From assembly GCA_013339895.1 (NCBI GenBank), contig JABACO010000010.1, positions 2,330,788 through 2,394,787 of the forward strand: a stretch of DNA of 64,000 nt, given 5' to 3'. A model generated the notes under the pieces. That model did not search any database, was not told the DNA's origin, and saw nothing but the letters and a program-made list of their open reading frames with translations. Shown piece by piece: positions 48,161 through 57,907 of this stretch (its first letter is position 1; each line of letters begins with the position of its first letter). The position numbers were made by a program, and so were the translations under genes. This DNA is from Ephydatia muelleri. Its lineage: Eukaryota; Porifera; Demospongiae; Spongillida; Spongillidae.

Positions 48161-48305
48161 AGTACAGTACACTCTCGATGCTATCGCGGGATCCGGACAA
48201 GCGCGATAGCATCGAGGGGCTAAGGTAGCGAGGTCTGTTGACATAGATGTGGTGATAATTTAATTTGGCAAGTGTAAGCACAGATAGCGAGGAGTATGAA
48301 ATTAT

Positions 48306-48417
48306 TGAATAGACCTCCTTTAAGAAGAACTCCGGATGTGACATCACTAATCAACGTAAATCACGAGTATACGTTAATGAGTGATGTCACGTTCGGAGTT
48401 CGGGTCTATTGAGTGAT
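48306..48417. mobile_element. Small hairpin MITE
   Basis: AATAGACC...GGTCTATT ends enclose inverted AACTCCGGATGTGACATCAC / GTGATGTCACGTTCGGAGTT arms around a short loop. It lies inside the Tigger-like element. Confidence 0.65.
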
Positions 48418-48422
48418 CAACC

Positions 48423-48705
48423 ATGAACAGGCCATTTGGGGTTCCTAAGCATAGCCCGTTTCAAAGAAGGATGATTTTTCATCCATTTCAAGAAACTCAT
48501 CCTTTCTTTCGAGGATTTTTCCAATCGTGGATCTTTGTACTGGTGGATGTATATTGTACTTTTGGAGGAACCAAGTGGCTACAGCAGTCTGGCTCTCAGC
48601 TGAGTGTATTCACAGACTGCTTGCTTCAGCTCCACTGATATTGCTGTACGGTTGCGCTTTACACCGCCAGCTCTATCGCCGTGACTAGAACAAGCTTCCA
48701 TTTTC
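48423..48705 (-). pseudogene. Tigger/pogo transposase N-terminal (CENP-B-type HTH) fragment
   Basis: The minus strand from a Met at about 48701 reads GGVKRNRTAISVELKQAVCE. After a frameshift it continues TAVATWFLQKYNIHPPVQRS and TIGKILERKDEFL. K-R-x-R-T-A-I-S-x-E-x-K followed by W-F-x-x-K-Y...S-T-I-x-x-I-L is the usual start of Tigger/jerky-type HTH proteins. The DDE domain is missing. Confidence 0.65.
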
Positions 48706-49375
48706 GACCCTGCTCAATTACAAATACTATACATGTCCTAATAGCAGTGATTTGCATGTGGTACATAAAGGCGTTTCTTCACTAGCAACCGCAATACCAG
48801 AGATAATATATAGAGGGATTGGAAACGCATCACGTGCCCCATAGAATACGCGCTTGGCCGTGCGTGCCATCCGACATCGTGTGAATCGCACGTTTTCATA
48901 AGTGTGAAACGAAGGTCTGAAATCGGTGGTTTGTTTGAACAAAGAAGTAGGGGAACTTTTTATTGTGGTGTAGCGGTATAGGGTGCAATAGGTACTACGT
49001 GCGTTATTTTTTTGAAAGGATAGAATTGTCCCGTCGCCCAGGTTTATACGTATTTTGAGCTTTAATGGCGATAGTCCGTGCCAAAGTTTTTGTGGGGGAG
49101 AATCTTGGGAATCCGTGGTTCTTTTCTTCTAAGATTAGCTATGTAACATGCCATGGGATTAAACTCTCGAATCGCGTTGTTTCTTTGTAGCGACGGTGCT
49201 CTGAACAAGCCAGGTAGGATGTCGGGTATAGTAACTTTGTGGGGATATGTACCCCTCATCATGCACGTTACATGTCTAAAAGTGGTATTGTCTTGTAGCT
49301 CTTGCTTTGTATTTTTGAGTCCAAGAATTTTTTTGTGCAACTAGTCACTTTTTCACGGCATGCGCTTCTTCAAAG

Positions 49376-50477
49376 GTGATGGGTGGGAGAAAATTCAGAC
49401 TAGCGCCACACCTAAAGAATGAAGAACGTTCGAAGAAATCGGCTTTGGTCGTGTCAATAAAGCGAGAGAACATAAGCGTTCATGTCTCGTCAGTGACTAT
49501 TACACCATCACAACTTGAGACTACGGTGGATCCACAGCCATTGACTTGCACAGTCTCTGTACCACTACAAGTTTTGTCAGACGGTGTTGTTGAAACTCTT
49601 GATCGTCTTGCAGCATTGCTCCAGTTGCTGAATCCATTTTCATCTTGGACAGTAGCTGATCATGGCGTGTTGGTTATTTCTAGATTGCGTTTTTTTGGTC
49701 TCAAAGCAATCAGCTATTGTCTAACCATTGATCAAGAGCTACAGTGGTCATTGTGCATTCAGAACAGGAAGATCAACCATGATACTTGTAGCTTGCTGTC
49801 TAGTTTCCCTCCAGTGGCAGAAGTTTTTTGGATTGATTCCAGATATTAGTGTACCTAAGTATTGGGCCATGGTCTTTCAATATGCTGGTCATTTTATGTT
49901 GAAAGAAATGACTGAATCCAAGTGCACTGTTACTGATGCAGCAAGTTACATCAGCCCCAGTCTAACATACTTCGAGTACAATGCACTACGATATGCCGCA
50001 GGTTATGTACCTTGTGCTTTAAGAAAGAAGGTTATTAGGTCATCGTATTCCCAAGAAAGGAAGACTGATCTGCTGAACTGTCTTGATGACATGGTAGATG
50101 CAGATGTTGTACCATGTGACTCAACTGACTGGATTGAGTGTGTCAATAGAGGAGGCTTGACATTTGTCAATGATCTCACTTTTGAGATTTTTGTTGCCAT
50201 GGAACTCGAAATTCGTATTCACTTGCAAGGTCCTCAGCAGCCTGTAAACTTATCATCAATTGCACCAGCAATCAAGAACAATGAGGATGTTTTGTTTCTT
50301 TGGTCAATGCTTAGTGCAGGCTGGAGTGAGAGTGCCGGAAGTACATTGCTGGACATGGTTATCAGCATGTGGGTAGGGATTCGTGGATTTTCATACTCAA
50401 GTGCATGGGTTGAGAAATACAAAAAGGAACACAAAAGAACAACTCAGAAGTCTAAGGGGCTGAGGAAGCAATTGTAG
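49376..50477 (+). pseudogene. Transposon X protein, unrecognised family, one frameshift
   Basis: Two overlapping frames: 49376-49849 (N-terminal, MMGGRKFRLAPHLKNEERSK) and 49728-50477, continuing VPKYWAMVFQYAGHFMLKEM, YAAGYVPCALRKKV, LLNCLDDMVDAD and ending WVGIRGFSYSSAWVEKYKKE with QKSKGLRKQL. The pattern W(I/V)xIRGFSx(S/A)xxWxExYKxxxKxxxQKSKxLRKxL looks familiar from uncharacterised proteins in sponge and cnidarian genomes, but I cannot name the family. A shift or small intron between 49728 and 49849 is needed to join the halves. Being bounded by inverted repeats, it is likely the element's own protein. Confidence 0.6.
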
Positions 50478-50907
50478 ACATTACTGTATGTATTCATTTG
50501 GTTTGTTTTTTCCTTTTATCAATCCTAACTACATGTAAGCCCTATTTCATACTGTTGTGTGTTATGCACTCATAAGGATTCATGTGCGGATGGCACGCGT
50601 TAATACGTGATAAGTGGCCTCGTTTCCAATCCCTCTATATATTATCTCTGGCAATACGGATCGATCCGGATTGGGGGTGCGTCCACACTAGCTAATTAGT
50701 TTCATCGACCAAACCGAATCGATGCAGTTAGGGCGTGCCGATATTGATAATTAATGGCCGCTGTCTCGAGTCCACGTACATGAATCCCGCTGGAAACGGC
50801 ATACGTAACATTTGCTTAGCGGCGTACATGGAGCTACGCAAAAGTCACCATAGAAAAAAATGGACACCTGGCATTGTCCTGTTACATGCATACCATTACT
50901 ACCTCCA

Positions 50908-51549
50908 CAGGGGCGGACGCAGGGGGGGGGGGTCCGTGGTGTCCGGACCCCCCCCCCCCCCCCCCTTCCCGACCCCTCCCCTTGCTATATCACGTGCGAC
51001 GTGTGCATTTAACCTCTTTATTACATCGGATGCATATGGCTACAAAGCGTACTTCGTCAATACTCTCGTTTTTTTCAAAACGATCGAAAGGTAAGTTTTG
51101 TTCTGTGATATTATTTCGTACATAACTTCGGCACTTTCCTTCATCGCAAAACCCTACATGGCGTCGCGATCAATTGAACAATGTGAAATGTGTATCTATA
51201 TAGAGGACACCAACGACAAACAACCTGTGTTCATTGTTTACATGTACATGTATATCAGAATCTCTTTTGAAACTAATTCAGCCAGTACTACTTCATTGCA
51301 TGCATTTTTTGTATTATCTGCATGCATGATCAGATTAAAATCAATACTAGGTTCAACCCATTATTGCATCATATGCATTTCATAACCCATCGTACTAGTT
51401 TCAGGCGTCAAAAATGACCAAGTAAGAGCCCCCCAAAAGCTTCCGCGCTTCGCGCGGGAGGGGGCACATCCCCCTCCCGCACCCTCCCCCTATTTATTTT
51501 TCATGTTGGACCCCCCCCCCCCCCTTCAGAATTCCTGTATCCGCCCCTG
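50908..51549. mobile_element. hAT-type MITE nested in Y, poly-G/C rich
   Basis: Termini CAGGGGCGGACGCAGG and CCTGTATCCGCCCCTG, a classic hAT MITE end. No full 8-bp duplication could be found (only CTCCA shared). Long poly-G and poly-C tracts lie near both ends. Confidence 0.7.
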
Positions 51550-51589
51550 CTCCATTAGAGTCCTTAACCTGTCCTGTGCGCGTTTACGT

Positions 51590-51859
51590 ATCGTATACTA
51601 GTAATTGTATGGATCATGCGTGCTTATAACCTTTTTGTATTCCTGTACTAGGTTTTTCATCTTCAGGACACACTGCTTCCACGTACGATCGTACCCGCAG
51701 TGCGGTAGCTATCCGCTGATAGATTAACTTGTTGCGTACAACTCCATCGAGCTGTCGTTGCACATCTGCCCCCCCCAGATCCCCACCAAATGTGCGAGTT
51801 TCCTTCAAACTCCAAAGTGAATTAAACAGCAGCCATTTTCTATCATGGGTACGCCCCAT
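51590..51859 (-). pseudogene. Myb/SANT-like domain fragment of the Harbinger-like element
   Basis: The minus strand reads LDGVVRNKLIYQRIATALR and, after a one-base shift, TWKQCVLKMKNLVQEYKKV, then a stop. LDG-x-x-RNK-x-(I/V)YQ-x-IA...W-x-QC-x-x-K-x-KNL-x-x-EYKK is the trihelix/Myb-type domain of Harbinger accessory proteins. The hAT MITE separates it from the rest of the element. Confidence 0.6.
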
Positions 51860-52309
51860 TTTCTGTCATGGGTACGCCCCATAGGTATCGCTGCATCGAT
51901 TCGGTTTGGTCGATGAATACTAATTAGCTAGTGTGGACGCACCCTCAATCCTGATCGACGGCTGCTAGTGAAGAAACGTGGGTCTTCGCGTGGTTTTATG
52001 TTATGATAGCGATAGTAGCGAGAGCGATAGCAACGAGGGGCGATAGTAGCGAGGGCCATACAGTGCGATAGTGATCGAGGGCGATAGCATCGAGGGTATA
52101 CTGTATTTGTCTAATGTCACCATCATTATTTAACAAATAATAACAAGCGATGTACCTAAAATCATAATTTTTATATAAACTACTAAAATGCATAATGCAT
52201 GCATTATGCTTTCAATATGCATGAGGACTATAATTTTATAGACTAATAACTATGCACAACTGAATAAACACTCGTATATTTCAATGCACATACATCACAC
52301 TACTTCCCC

Positions 52310-52535
52310 CATAACATCAATTCTTTCTCTAGTACCTGCTTCCCCATAACATCAATTCTTTCTCTAGTACCCTACTTCCCCCATAACATCAATTCTTTCT
52401 CTAGTACCTGCTTCCCCCATAACATCAATTCTTTCTCTAGTACCTGCTTCCCCCATAACATCAATTCTTTCTCTAGTACCTGCTTCCCCCATAACATCAA
52501 TTCTTTCTCTAGTACCTGCTTCCCCCATAACATCA
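52310..52535. repeat. 36-bp minisatellite, about 6 copies (unit A2)
   Basis: Unit CTRCTTCCCCCATAACATC followed by AATTCTTTCTCTAGTAC. It lies about 250 bp 3' of the receptor stop. Confidence 0.95.
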
Positions 52536-52779
52536 TCTACTAATGGCATTGCAGCTGAACCAGACACAGAGTTAAAATGCTGAAATCAATTTTGGAGAGT
52601 TTGCATAAGATATTCAATCTTCCAAAGTAACAGTTTGAACATCACAGCAGCAATAGAGGTGCAAGCAAATGCATATAATTGTGATCGTCAGTGCATGATA
52701 ACATCCAAAACATGTGTCGAGAAAACAACCTAAACTGCATGTTTAATATTCAATGCTACTATCCTTTGGTGTTTGAATT

Positions 52780-53820
52780 TTAATTGGATGTAGAGTCACC
52801 ATCCTCAATGTCCAGTTCATGGTAGTACTTCATGCGACAGCACTTATTGGAGAGACATGGACGGAGCATAGGTTTGTCACTGCAGCCAAAGGTACTGAAT
52901 GAATACTGATAAAGGAACAGGTCAAAAGAAAGGACAAGCCTTCCTAGGGGAGTTCCCACAGAATACAGCATAAAAATGATGTAGGGCACATCCACAGAGT
53001 TGTTCTGCTTGATCAAAGTCCGAGTTATGATCTCGGGGATGACCAGGGAGGAGGATAGTGTGATGCAAAGCAGCAGAAGCGCCACCTCCTTGGCCCTCTT
53101 GCAGTGGTGGTAGCTCGTGCCCCTGTGCTTGAAGACGGCATGACACAGGACAACGTTGGTAACAAAGGTGAGAATGACAGCGGTGAAGCTTATAAAAGCA
53201 GTCGGGACGTAATTGAGGCTCAGCTGGTACTCAAATCCGACGTCGGTACAATTCTCAACGCTGTCCAAACTCACAATCCAACACCACGCCCCTGACAGTC
53301 CATACCTCTGCTCTCTAAACGGCAACCAGTCTAACAGGGGCGGCGATAGGATGCTGAGAAGTACGAACATCACCTCCAGAGCGAGCAGCTGCTTCCCGCG
53401 CAGTCTGCCGCGGCAGAAGAGTGGCGCCAAGTGCACGTGCTTTCGAAGTATCGCCAAATGGAGGAAGAGGATAACGGAGAAAGTGAAAAACAGTTCGGTA
53501 ATGGAGGCCCACTGGGTCAGGAACCCTAGAGTAGCGCAGACATTATCGTGTGTGGCGTACTCGGTAAATATCTTGTCCACGCCGGCCGCTAGCACGAGAA
53601 GGTAGGCTTGCGTTGCGAGGACAAGGTAAAGGTACTGCCTCTGGGTGGCAGTCTTGAACAGTCGGTGGGCACAAACAAGCGCCAAAATAGGGAAGGTCAG
53701 GAGAAGACATATTAGTGAGGTCGCAATGCGAGCGAGGGCCAAATCGTGGTTTCGTTGATCGGCTTCTTGTGTTTGATTGTAACAAATGCTCTTGTTCATG
53801 GCCAGTGCCGCATAATACAT
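52780..53820 (-). CDS. Intronless seven-transmembrane receptor (GPCR), intact, unit A2
   Basis: 346 codons without interruption, Met at 53820. A short N-terminus carries an NQT glycosylation site (CYNQTQEADQ). Seven hydrophobic segments follow: about 31-53 (TSLICLLLTFPILALVCAH), 66-88, 95-122 (begins with Cys in CATLGFLTQW), 143-166 (LSPPLLDWLPF), 198-225 (YVPTAFISFTAVILTFV), 240-262 (LLLLCITLSSSLVIPEIITR) and 272-295 (VPYIIFMLYSVGTPLGRLVL). The Cys opening TM3 and the GAWCWI motif of the second extracellular loop could form the usual disulphide and resemble adhesion/secretin- or cAMP-receptor-like GPCRs. The C-tail is short (about 45 residues, Cys-rich, then DIEDGDSTSN). Ligand unknown. 97% or so similar by eye to 60370-61416. 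Confidence 0.85.
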   Translation of the reverse strand: MYYAALAMNKSICYNQTQEADQRNHDLALARIATSLICLLLTFPILALVCAHRLFKTATQRQYLYLVLATQAYLLVLAAGVDKIFTEYATHDNVCATLGFLTQWASITELFFTFSVILFLHLAILRKHVHLAPLFCRGRLRGKQLLALEVMFVLLSILSPPLLDWLPFREQRYGLSGAWCWIVSLDSVENCTDVGFEYQLSLNYVPTAFISFTAVILTFVTNVVLCHAVFKHRGTSYHHCKRAKEVALLLLCITLSSSLVIPEIITRTLIKQNNSVDVPYIIFMLYSVGTPLGRLVLSFDLFLYQYSFSTFGCSDKPMLRPCLSNKCCRMKYYHELDIEDGDSTSN

Positions 53821-54874
53821 CCAAACAAAAATGAAAACGTTTTTAGTCCACCCTATTGACGATTGGCATGTGATGAAGCCATGTCACAGCCCTTTGCGGC
53901 TGGACAAAAGGGTCCATAATTAGACCATACCGTAAACAAAAAAAAATCCATTGCGGCTTGTTGCGCCATGGCCTCAATAGCACTTACTTAGAGAGCTGTA
54001 TCTTTGCTCATTTTACCATCACAAGCTTGTTTATCCCTTCCATTTAACTGGGGTACCATCGTAGTAGAGACGATACCATTTGCGCATTCGTAGTTTCGCA
54101 ATTCTGAATAACGCGCAGCCAACTTTTATACGGATATCGTAAGGGAGAGGGGTAACCTTTGGTTGAAAACACCAAGCACAGACAAATTCTCAAGAAGGTC
54201 AGTATACCGCACCGTGAACTACACACATTGAGTTATACAGAAGCACTATTCAGATGCAGCCATACTGTATAAACAAAGTTAAATATGAATTCAAATTATT
54301 AAAATTAGCGTGGCAATTATTTTTACGAATTATAATTACGAATTCATATATCAATAAATACGAGTACAGCTCGTATTCATTGTTACTTGAATTTGAATTG
54401 CGAATGGCTGAGAAGTGGGATTTTACAAAGGAGGACGCTAGAATTTGTGCAAAACCGTTGAAAATTTGATGGAGAGTAATCTCAGCTTCCTGACGACCTC
54501 GCTCGCTGCTTTAACGTGACAATACAAACGACGCGCTATTCGTACTACGACGATACCGTCGAAATTTAAAAACTAGTACTAGTAACTTTGCCAATATATA
54601 CACCAGCATTTGGCCATTGTACTATTGAAACTTGCTATATGAAAAATTACGTACCTATTTATCGTCAACCATAAAAAAATACGAACTACATATACATTTG
54701 TATTTGTATGTTATTAAAAAATATGAATACGTTATACGAATTATTAAATATTTAAAGTTATTATTCGTATTTAACTTTATTTATACAGTACTTTTTTTAA
54801 GCACACAAATAAGCGGTTTTGCTTTGCTATGAATAATGCGGCTGTAGTTGCTTTGTTCGGTCACATAGCCCTAG

Positions 54875-57239
54875 ATGGAACTCCACAGAGAACAGCTCCA
54901 GAAACGTTGCAGAGTCTGTGGAAGCCTTTTGGTGGCTAAAGGGAAGAAAAGGAGGGCATTCTCTCAATGTTCAGAGTTCAAAGAATGTTTCTTTAGAGCC
55001 TTTAGCATTGATATTAACAATGACCTCCCTGATATCCACCCTGTGTCGTTATGCTACTCATGTAAGCAGATCATGGACAGACCAATGACTTGCTACAGCT
55101 CAACAGCAATCACTGAGTGGGAGGGTTCATGCTGAAGACAGATGCATGGTATCAATATCAACATAATTGTGGGTCTGTACTACATGCATGTTTTCTTAAT
55201 GCATAGGTATGTTATCCCAAAAGAGGTACTAAGCCAACACCACCACATCGGATAGGTCGTCCAACAACAGCTGATATTATTATTGCAACCATCAAAGGAA
55301 TTGCACCACCACACCACCCACCTGATATGCCACTTAGCACCTTGAACAATTCAGCTATACTGGATCAGCTGCAATGCCTGATCTGTCTGGAGCTCCTGTG
55401 CCAGCCATTGGAGCTACCATGTAGGGCACTGGTGTGCACCACATGTATGGTCAGGTGGTTTGAAGTCTTCAGTTGTAGCAATGTGAAATGTCCTTGCTGC
55501 TTCGTGGATGCACCTTTATTGCCATCAGCACTGAAACCAGCACCGCCAATCATCATGGTACTCCTGCAGGACATACACGTTGAGTGTTCTTCCTGTAAGA
55601 GGAACATACGTATTGGTGATTACAACATCCATGATTGTGATGCAAACCTACCAAGGACGAAGTGAAGATGGCATCACAAGTGCTAAGCAAGCTTGCTGCC
55701 ACAAGTCCTGACAAGACCATCTCCATCCCTACAGATGGTTTGGTAAGCAAAACAGTACTGAGTTATGTATAATACACAAAAAAAATCTACCCATTAGCCC
55801 GAGACATTCGTGCAAATAACAAGGCCACACAAATCTTCAGAATCTGCCTCTAGGAAAACATTGAAAAGAAGGTGCACTGAAATGAGTAATGTTCGGCAGA
55901 TTATGGCTAAGGGGGAGACATCTGTGTTTCTAAGAAATGAGTTAGACTACCTTGATAGTGCTGAGAGGGAGCTGCTACTGAAGCAAGCCGGAATAATAAG
56001 CCATATTGGAGCAACACAAGCCTTAGCTCTCAAAGCAGGCATAGGAATGCCATGGACTGCCCTTGCTGGGCTGGAGGGGGCATAGCCCCCTCCCACACCC
56101 ACCCCCTCTGCTCCTCCCTTTTTTATTACATAACCTAGGCCGCTACACCTTATAAGTCCTTCCTACGTCTCTGTGTCACAGCTATGACATGCAATTGGCC
56201 TTCATAAACCAGCCAACCAATCGCACATCAAGCTTTTCGGCTTACTGTGTGGAGCTGCACAAGCTGCAGATGCTGAAGGCCAAATATGCAGAATGCAAAG
56301 ATGAACTTGCAGATTTGGAGGAAGTAATGACCTGTGTTGCTGTTTGTTTGGGGAAGGATGACTCCATCACGAATAACTTCATCAAACAGGTGAATGAGAA
56401 GAAGTAATCTGTGCAACAAATGGTAAGACAGAAATCAATAAGATGAAAAATGACTTTGCACACATTAATTTTAGGAGAAAGAGATAGCCCGGCAAAGTAA
56501 TGCAGTTGAGAAGGGTTTTAAAAAGCATGAAGGACCCTTTGTTCAAGGGTTAGATACAGCATTACAGTCTTTCAAAGTGAAACGACAGCAGTACTTCGGT
56601 GGAGTGTTTGTGGGGAATCACATACACAAGGTCCTTAAGGTACTCACAATATTATATGAAATTCCCCATACAGTTTACCTTTCCCATCACCACTAGCCAT
56701 CAAACATCTCCATCATGTGCTCTTCCATGATACAAGTGGCACATGAGAAGTGCCCAACTCTTGTTGACACAGTATCGGCAACAGCTGAGAAGTTCACAAC
56801 TGTATTCTCCCTCCTTGGGAGGTGCCACAGTATCTACGACCAGCTGTTCATTGATGAGTTAAAAGTCACAGAGTTAGGTAAAATGCACCTTCCAAGTACC
56901 AGAACAATAATTATCCCCATCTCACCCACAGAACATGCAATATCAGAATTCATGGAGAGCTTCAGGGCATCATTCCCAAGTTCATCCATATCTTTAAAAA
57001 TGCACCTATTAGAAGATCACACTGTCCCTTGGGCAAGACGGACGGGTACAGGCTTTGGTCTACTAGGCGAACAGGGGGCAGAGTCTATCCATGCCCGATT
57101 TAACACCCTTCAGAGAACTTATCAATGTATCCACAACAAGGTAGACAGGCTCCTCTCTATTGTTAAAGAGCACAGCCTATCCATTTCACCCAGGATTGTG
57201 GAATCTATTCCACCGACAAACAAACGAGCAAAATCGTAG
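54875..57239 (+). pseudogene. RAG1-N-like / transposase fusion gene (A2 copy), near-complete but frameshifted
   Basis: 54875-55132: zinc module QKRCRVCGSLLVAK, AFSIDINNDLPDIHPVSLCY, SCKQIMDR, AITEWEGSC, matching in order the CRICG...FRID...IHP..FC..C...EWH motifs of vertebrate RAG1. 55360-55660: RING-like CLICLELLCQPLELPCRALV, CTTCMVRW, CPCC, with the usual His of C3HC4 replaced, then VECSSC...YNIHDC, like the RAG1 zinc finger after its RING. A one-base loss near 55650 breaks the frame. Further pieces: 55880-56085 (SAERELLLKQAGIISHIGAT), 56189-56407, 56480-56640 (QQYFGGVFVGNHIHK) and, after a probable intron, 56715-57239 with GLLGEQGAESIHARFNTLQR, which I take as the region of the catalytic Glu. 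No RAG2-like (kelch) gene is present. Some breaks may be introns, but the 55650 shift and stops near 56085 argue against function. Confidence 0.75.
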
Positions 57240-57340
57240 GTAGTCAGCATAAGCATTTTACCCCTTTTCGTGCTATCATGATATCAGTAATACGTATAGT
57301 ACTAGCGAACACGGCGGCTCAAACCACAGTATACTTCACA

Positions 57341-57507
57341 CACAGGGAAAAGTTTCGCATTCCCAAGTTGGATTTTGATCCACAATCCCTGGGTGGAAAG
57401 GCTTAAATCAACATTGGGCATTTTGATGTGGTTTGCTGTGTCTACTGTGATTGCTTATCACATTGGGATCTTGGATCAAAACCCAATGTTGGAAACTTTT
57501 CCCTGTG
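57341..57507. mobile_element. 167-bp MITE inside the A2 transposon
   Basis: CACAGGGAAAAGTTTC...GAAACTTTTCCCTGTG ends with inner inverted AGTTGGATTTTGATCC / GGATCAAAACCCAATG. It is absent from A1 (14866-14880), which confirms insertion. No clear duplication. Confidence 0.75.
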
Positions 57508-57907
57508 CCATCGCGAAGAAAAAGTATGGCTACAGTTCCATACTACTAGTATACGTTGTAAGTACCTTCTGTCTCCTTTTGTTCTGTACTTCCAACTGGG
57601 GAGCAGAATTTGTCTACGGGGTCCAAAAAGTACGTTGAAGTCCATGCGTTCGTCCAAAAATGGCCGCTTGTAGGAAGTTGTGGAGAGAAAACTAGGCCAT
57701 GTGACCTTGGCTACAAATAGAACAAAGGTACTTCATTCATTGTATGGTTTTTAATGGCGACAGGTGCAAACATGTTAACATGTAGTGCAAAGTTTGTAAG
57801 GTTGTCGGTTGTCAAGGGTGGTTGCTAAGGCATTACGCCACCTTTTCAATATTTCTATCGGTATGCCTTTTGTCCACAAAATGTATGGCCGCATAGGGCT
57901 GTGATGT

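Larger units (their letters stand above)
50661..51958 (-). mobile_element. PIF/Harbinger-like element Y nested in X
   Basis: Inverted ends of about 70 bp centred on GGGTGCGTCCACACTAGC / GCTAGTGTGGACGCACCC and extending through ACCAAACCGAATCGATGCAG. GGGTGCGTCCACAC-like ends and an internal Myb/SANT fragment (51590-51859) suit PIF/Harbinger. A CGG triplet on both sides may be the 3-bp duplication. Confidence 0.6.
48772..51978 (+). mobile_element. DNA transposon X nested in the Tigger-like element
   Basis: Ends CGTTTCTTCACTAGCA and TGCTAGTGAAGAAACG. The inverted repeat continues inward (AGAGATAATATATAGAGGGA at 48802; complement at 50635), interrupted on the right by the Harbinger-like insertion. 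It carries a coding region at 49376-50477. The target duplication is unclear. Confidence 0.7.
48165..52103 (-). mobile_element. Tigger/pogo-like element carrying nested insertions
   Basis: Left end CAGTACACTCTCGATGCTAT and right end (minus sense) CAGTATACCCTCGATGCTAT, each flanked by TA (48163-48164; 52104-52105). Between them are a CENP-B/pogo-type DNA-binding remnant (48423-48705), a small hairpin (48306-48417) and a large insertion (48772-51978). Its right arm (51979-52103) also appears in A1 and A3 next to the receptor unit. Confidence 0.7.
53885..57903 (+). mobile_element. Chapaev-like DNA transposon encoding a RAG1-N-like protein (complete ends, 4-bp TSD ATGT)
   Basis: 4019 bp between CACAGCCCTTTGCGGC and GCCGCATAGGGCTGTG (15 of 16 match; homology continues through GGACAAAAGG and CATACCG with a small indel). 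ATGT flanks it (53881-53884; 57904-57907). The equivalent sites in A3 (CCATGTAATT, 61456) and A4 (CCATGTATGC, 37736) are empty. Four-bp duplications and CAC-starting ends are features of Chapaev (CMC superfamily); this assignment is inference. The divergently oriented receptor lies 64 bp to the left, outside the element. Confidence 0.8.

Noticed and set aside
53213..53605. Plus-strand frame opposite the receptor (also at 60800-61216 and 11449-11730)
   Set aside because: It is the antisense shadow of conserved receptor codons and recurs only because the units are duplicates.
53885..57903. A RAG1/RAG2 (ProtoRAG-type) transposon
   Set aside because: No kelch-repeat RAG2-like gene is present, the duplication is 4 bp and not 5 bp, and the C-terminal part does not read as a RAG1 core beyond a short motif.
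52780..57903. Receptor gene as cargo of the RAG1-N-like transposon
   Set aside because: The receptor lies outside the CACAGCCC ends, and A3/A4 have the receptor without the transposon.
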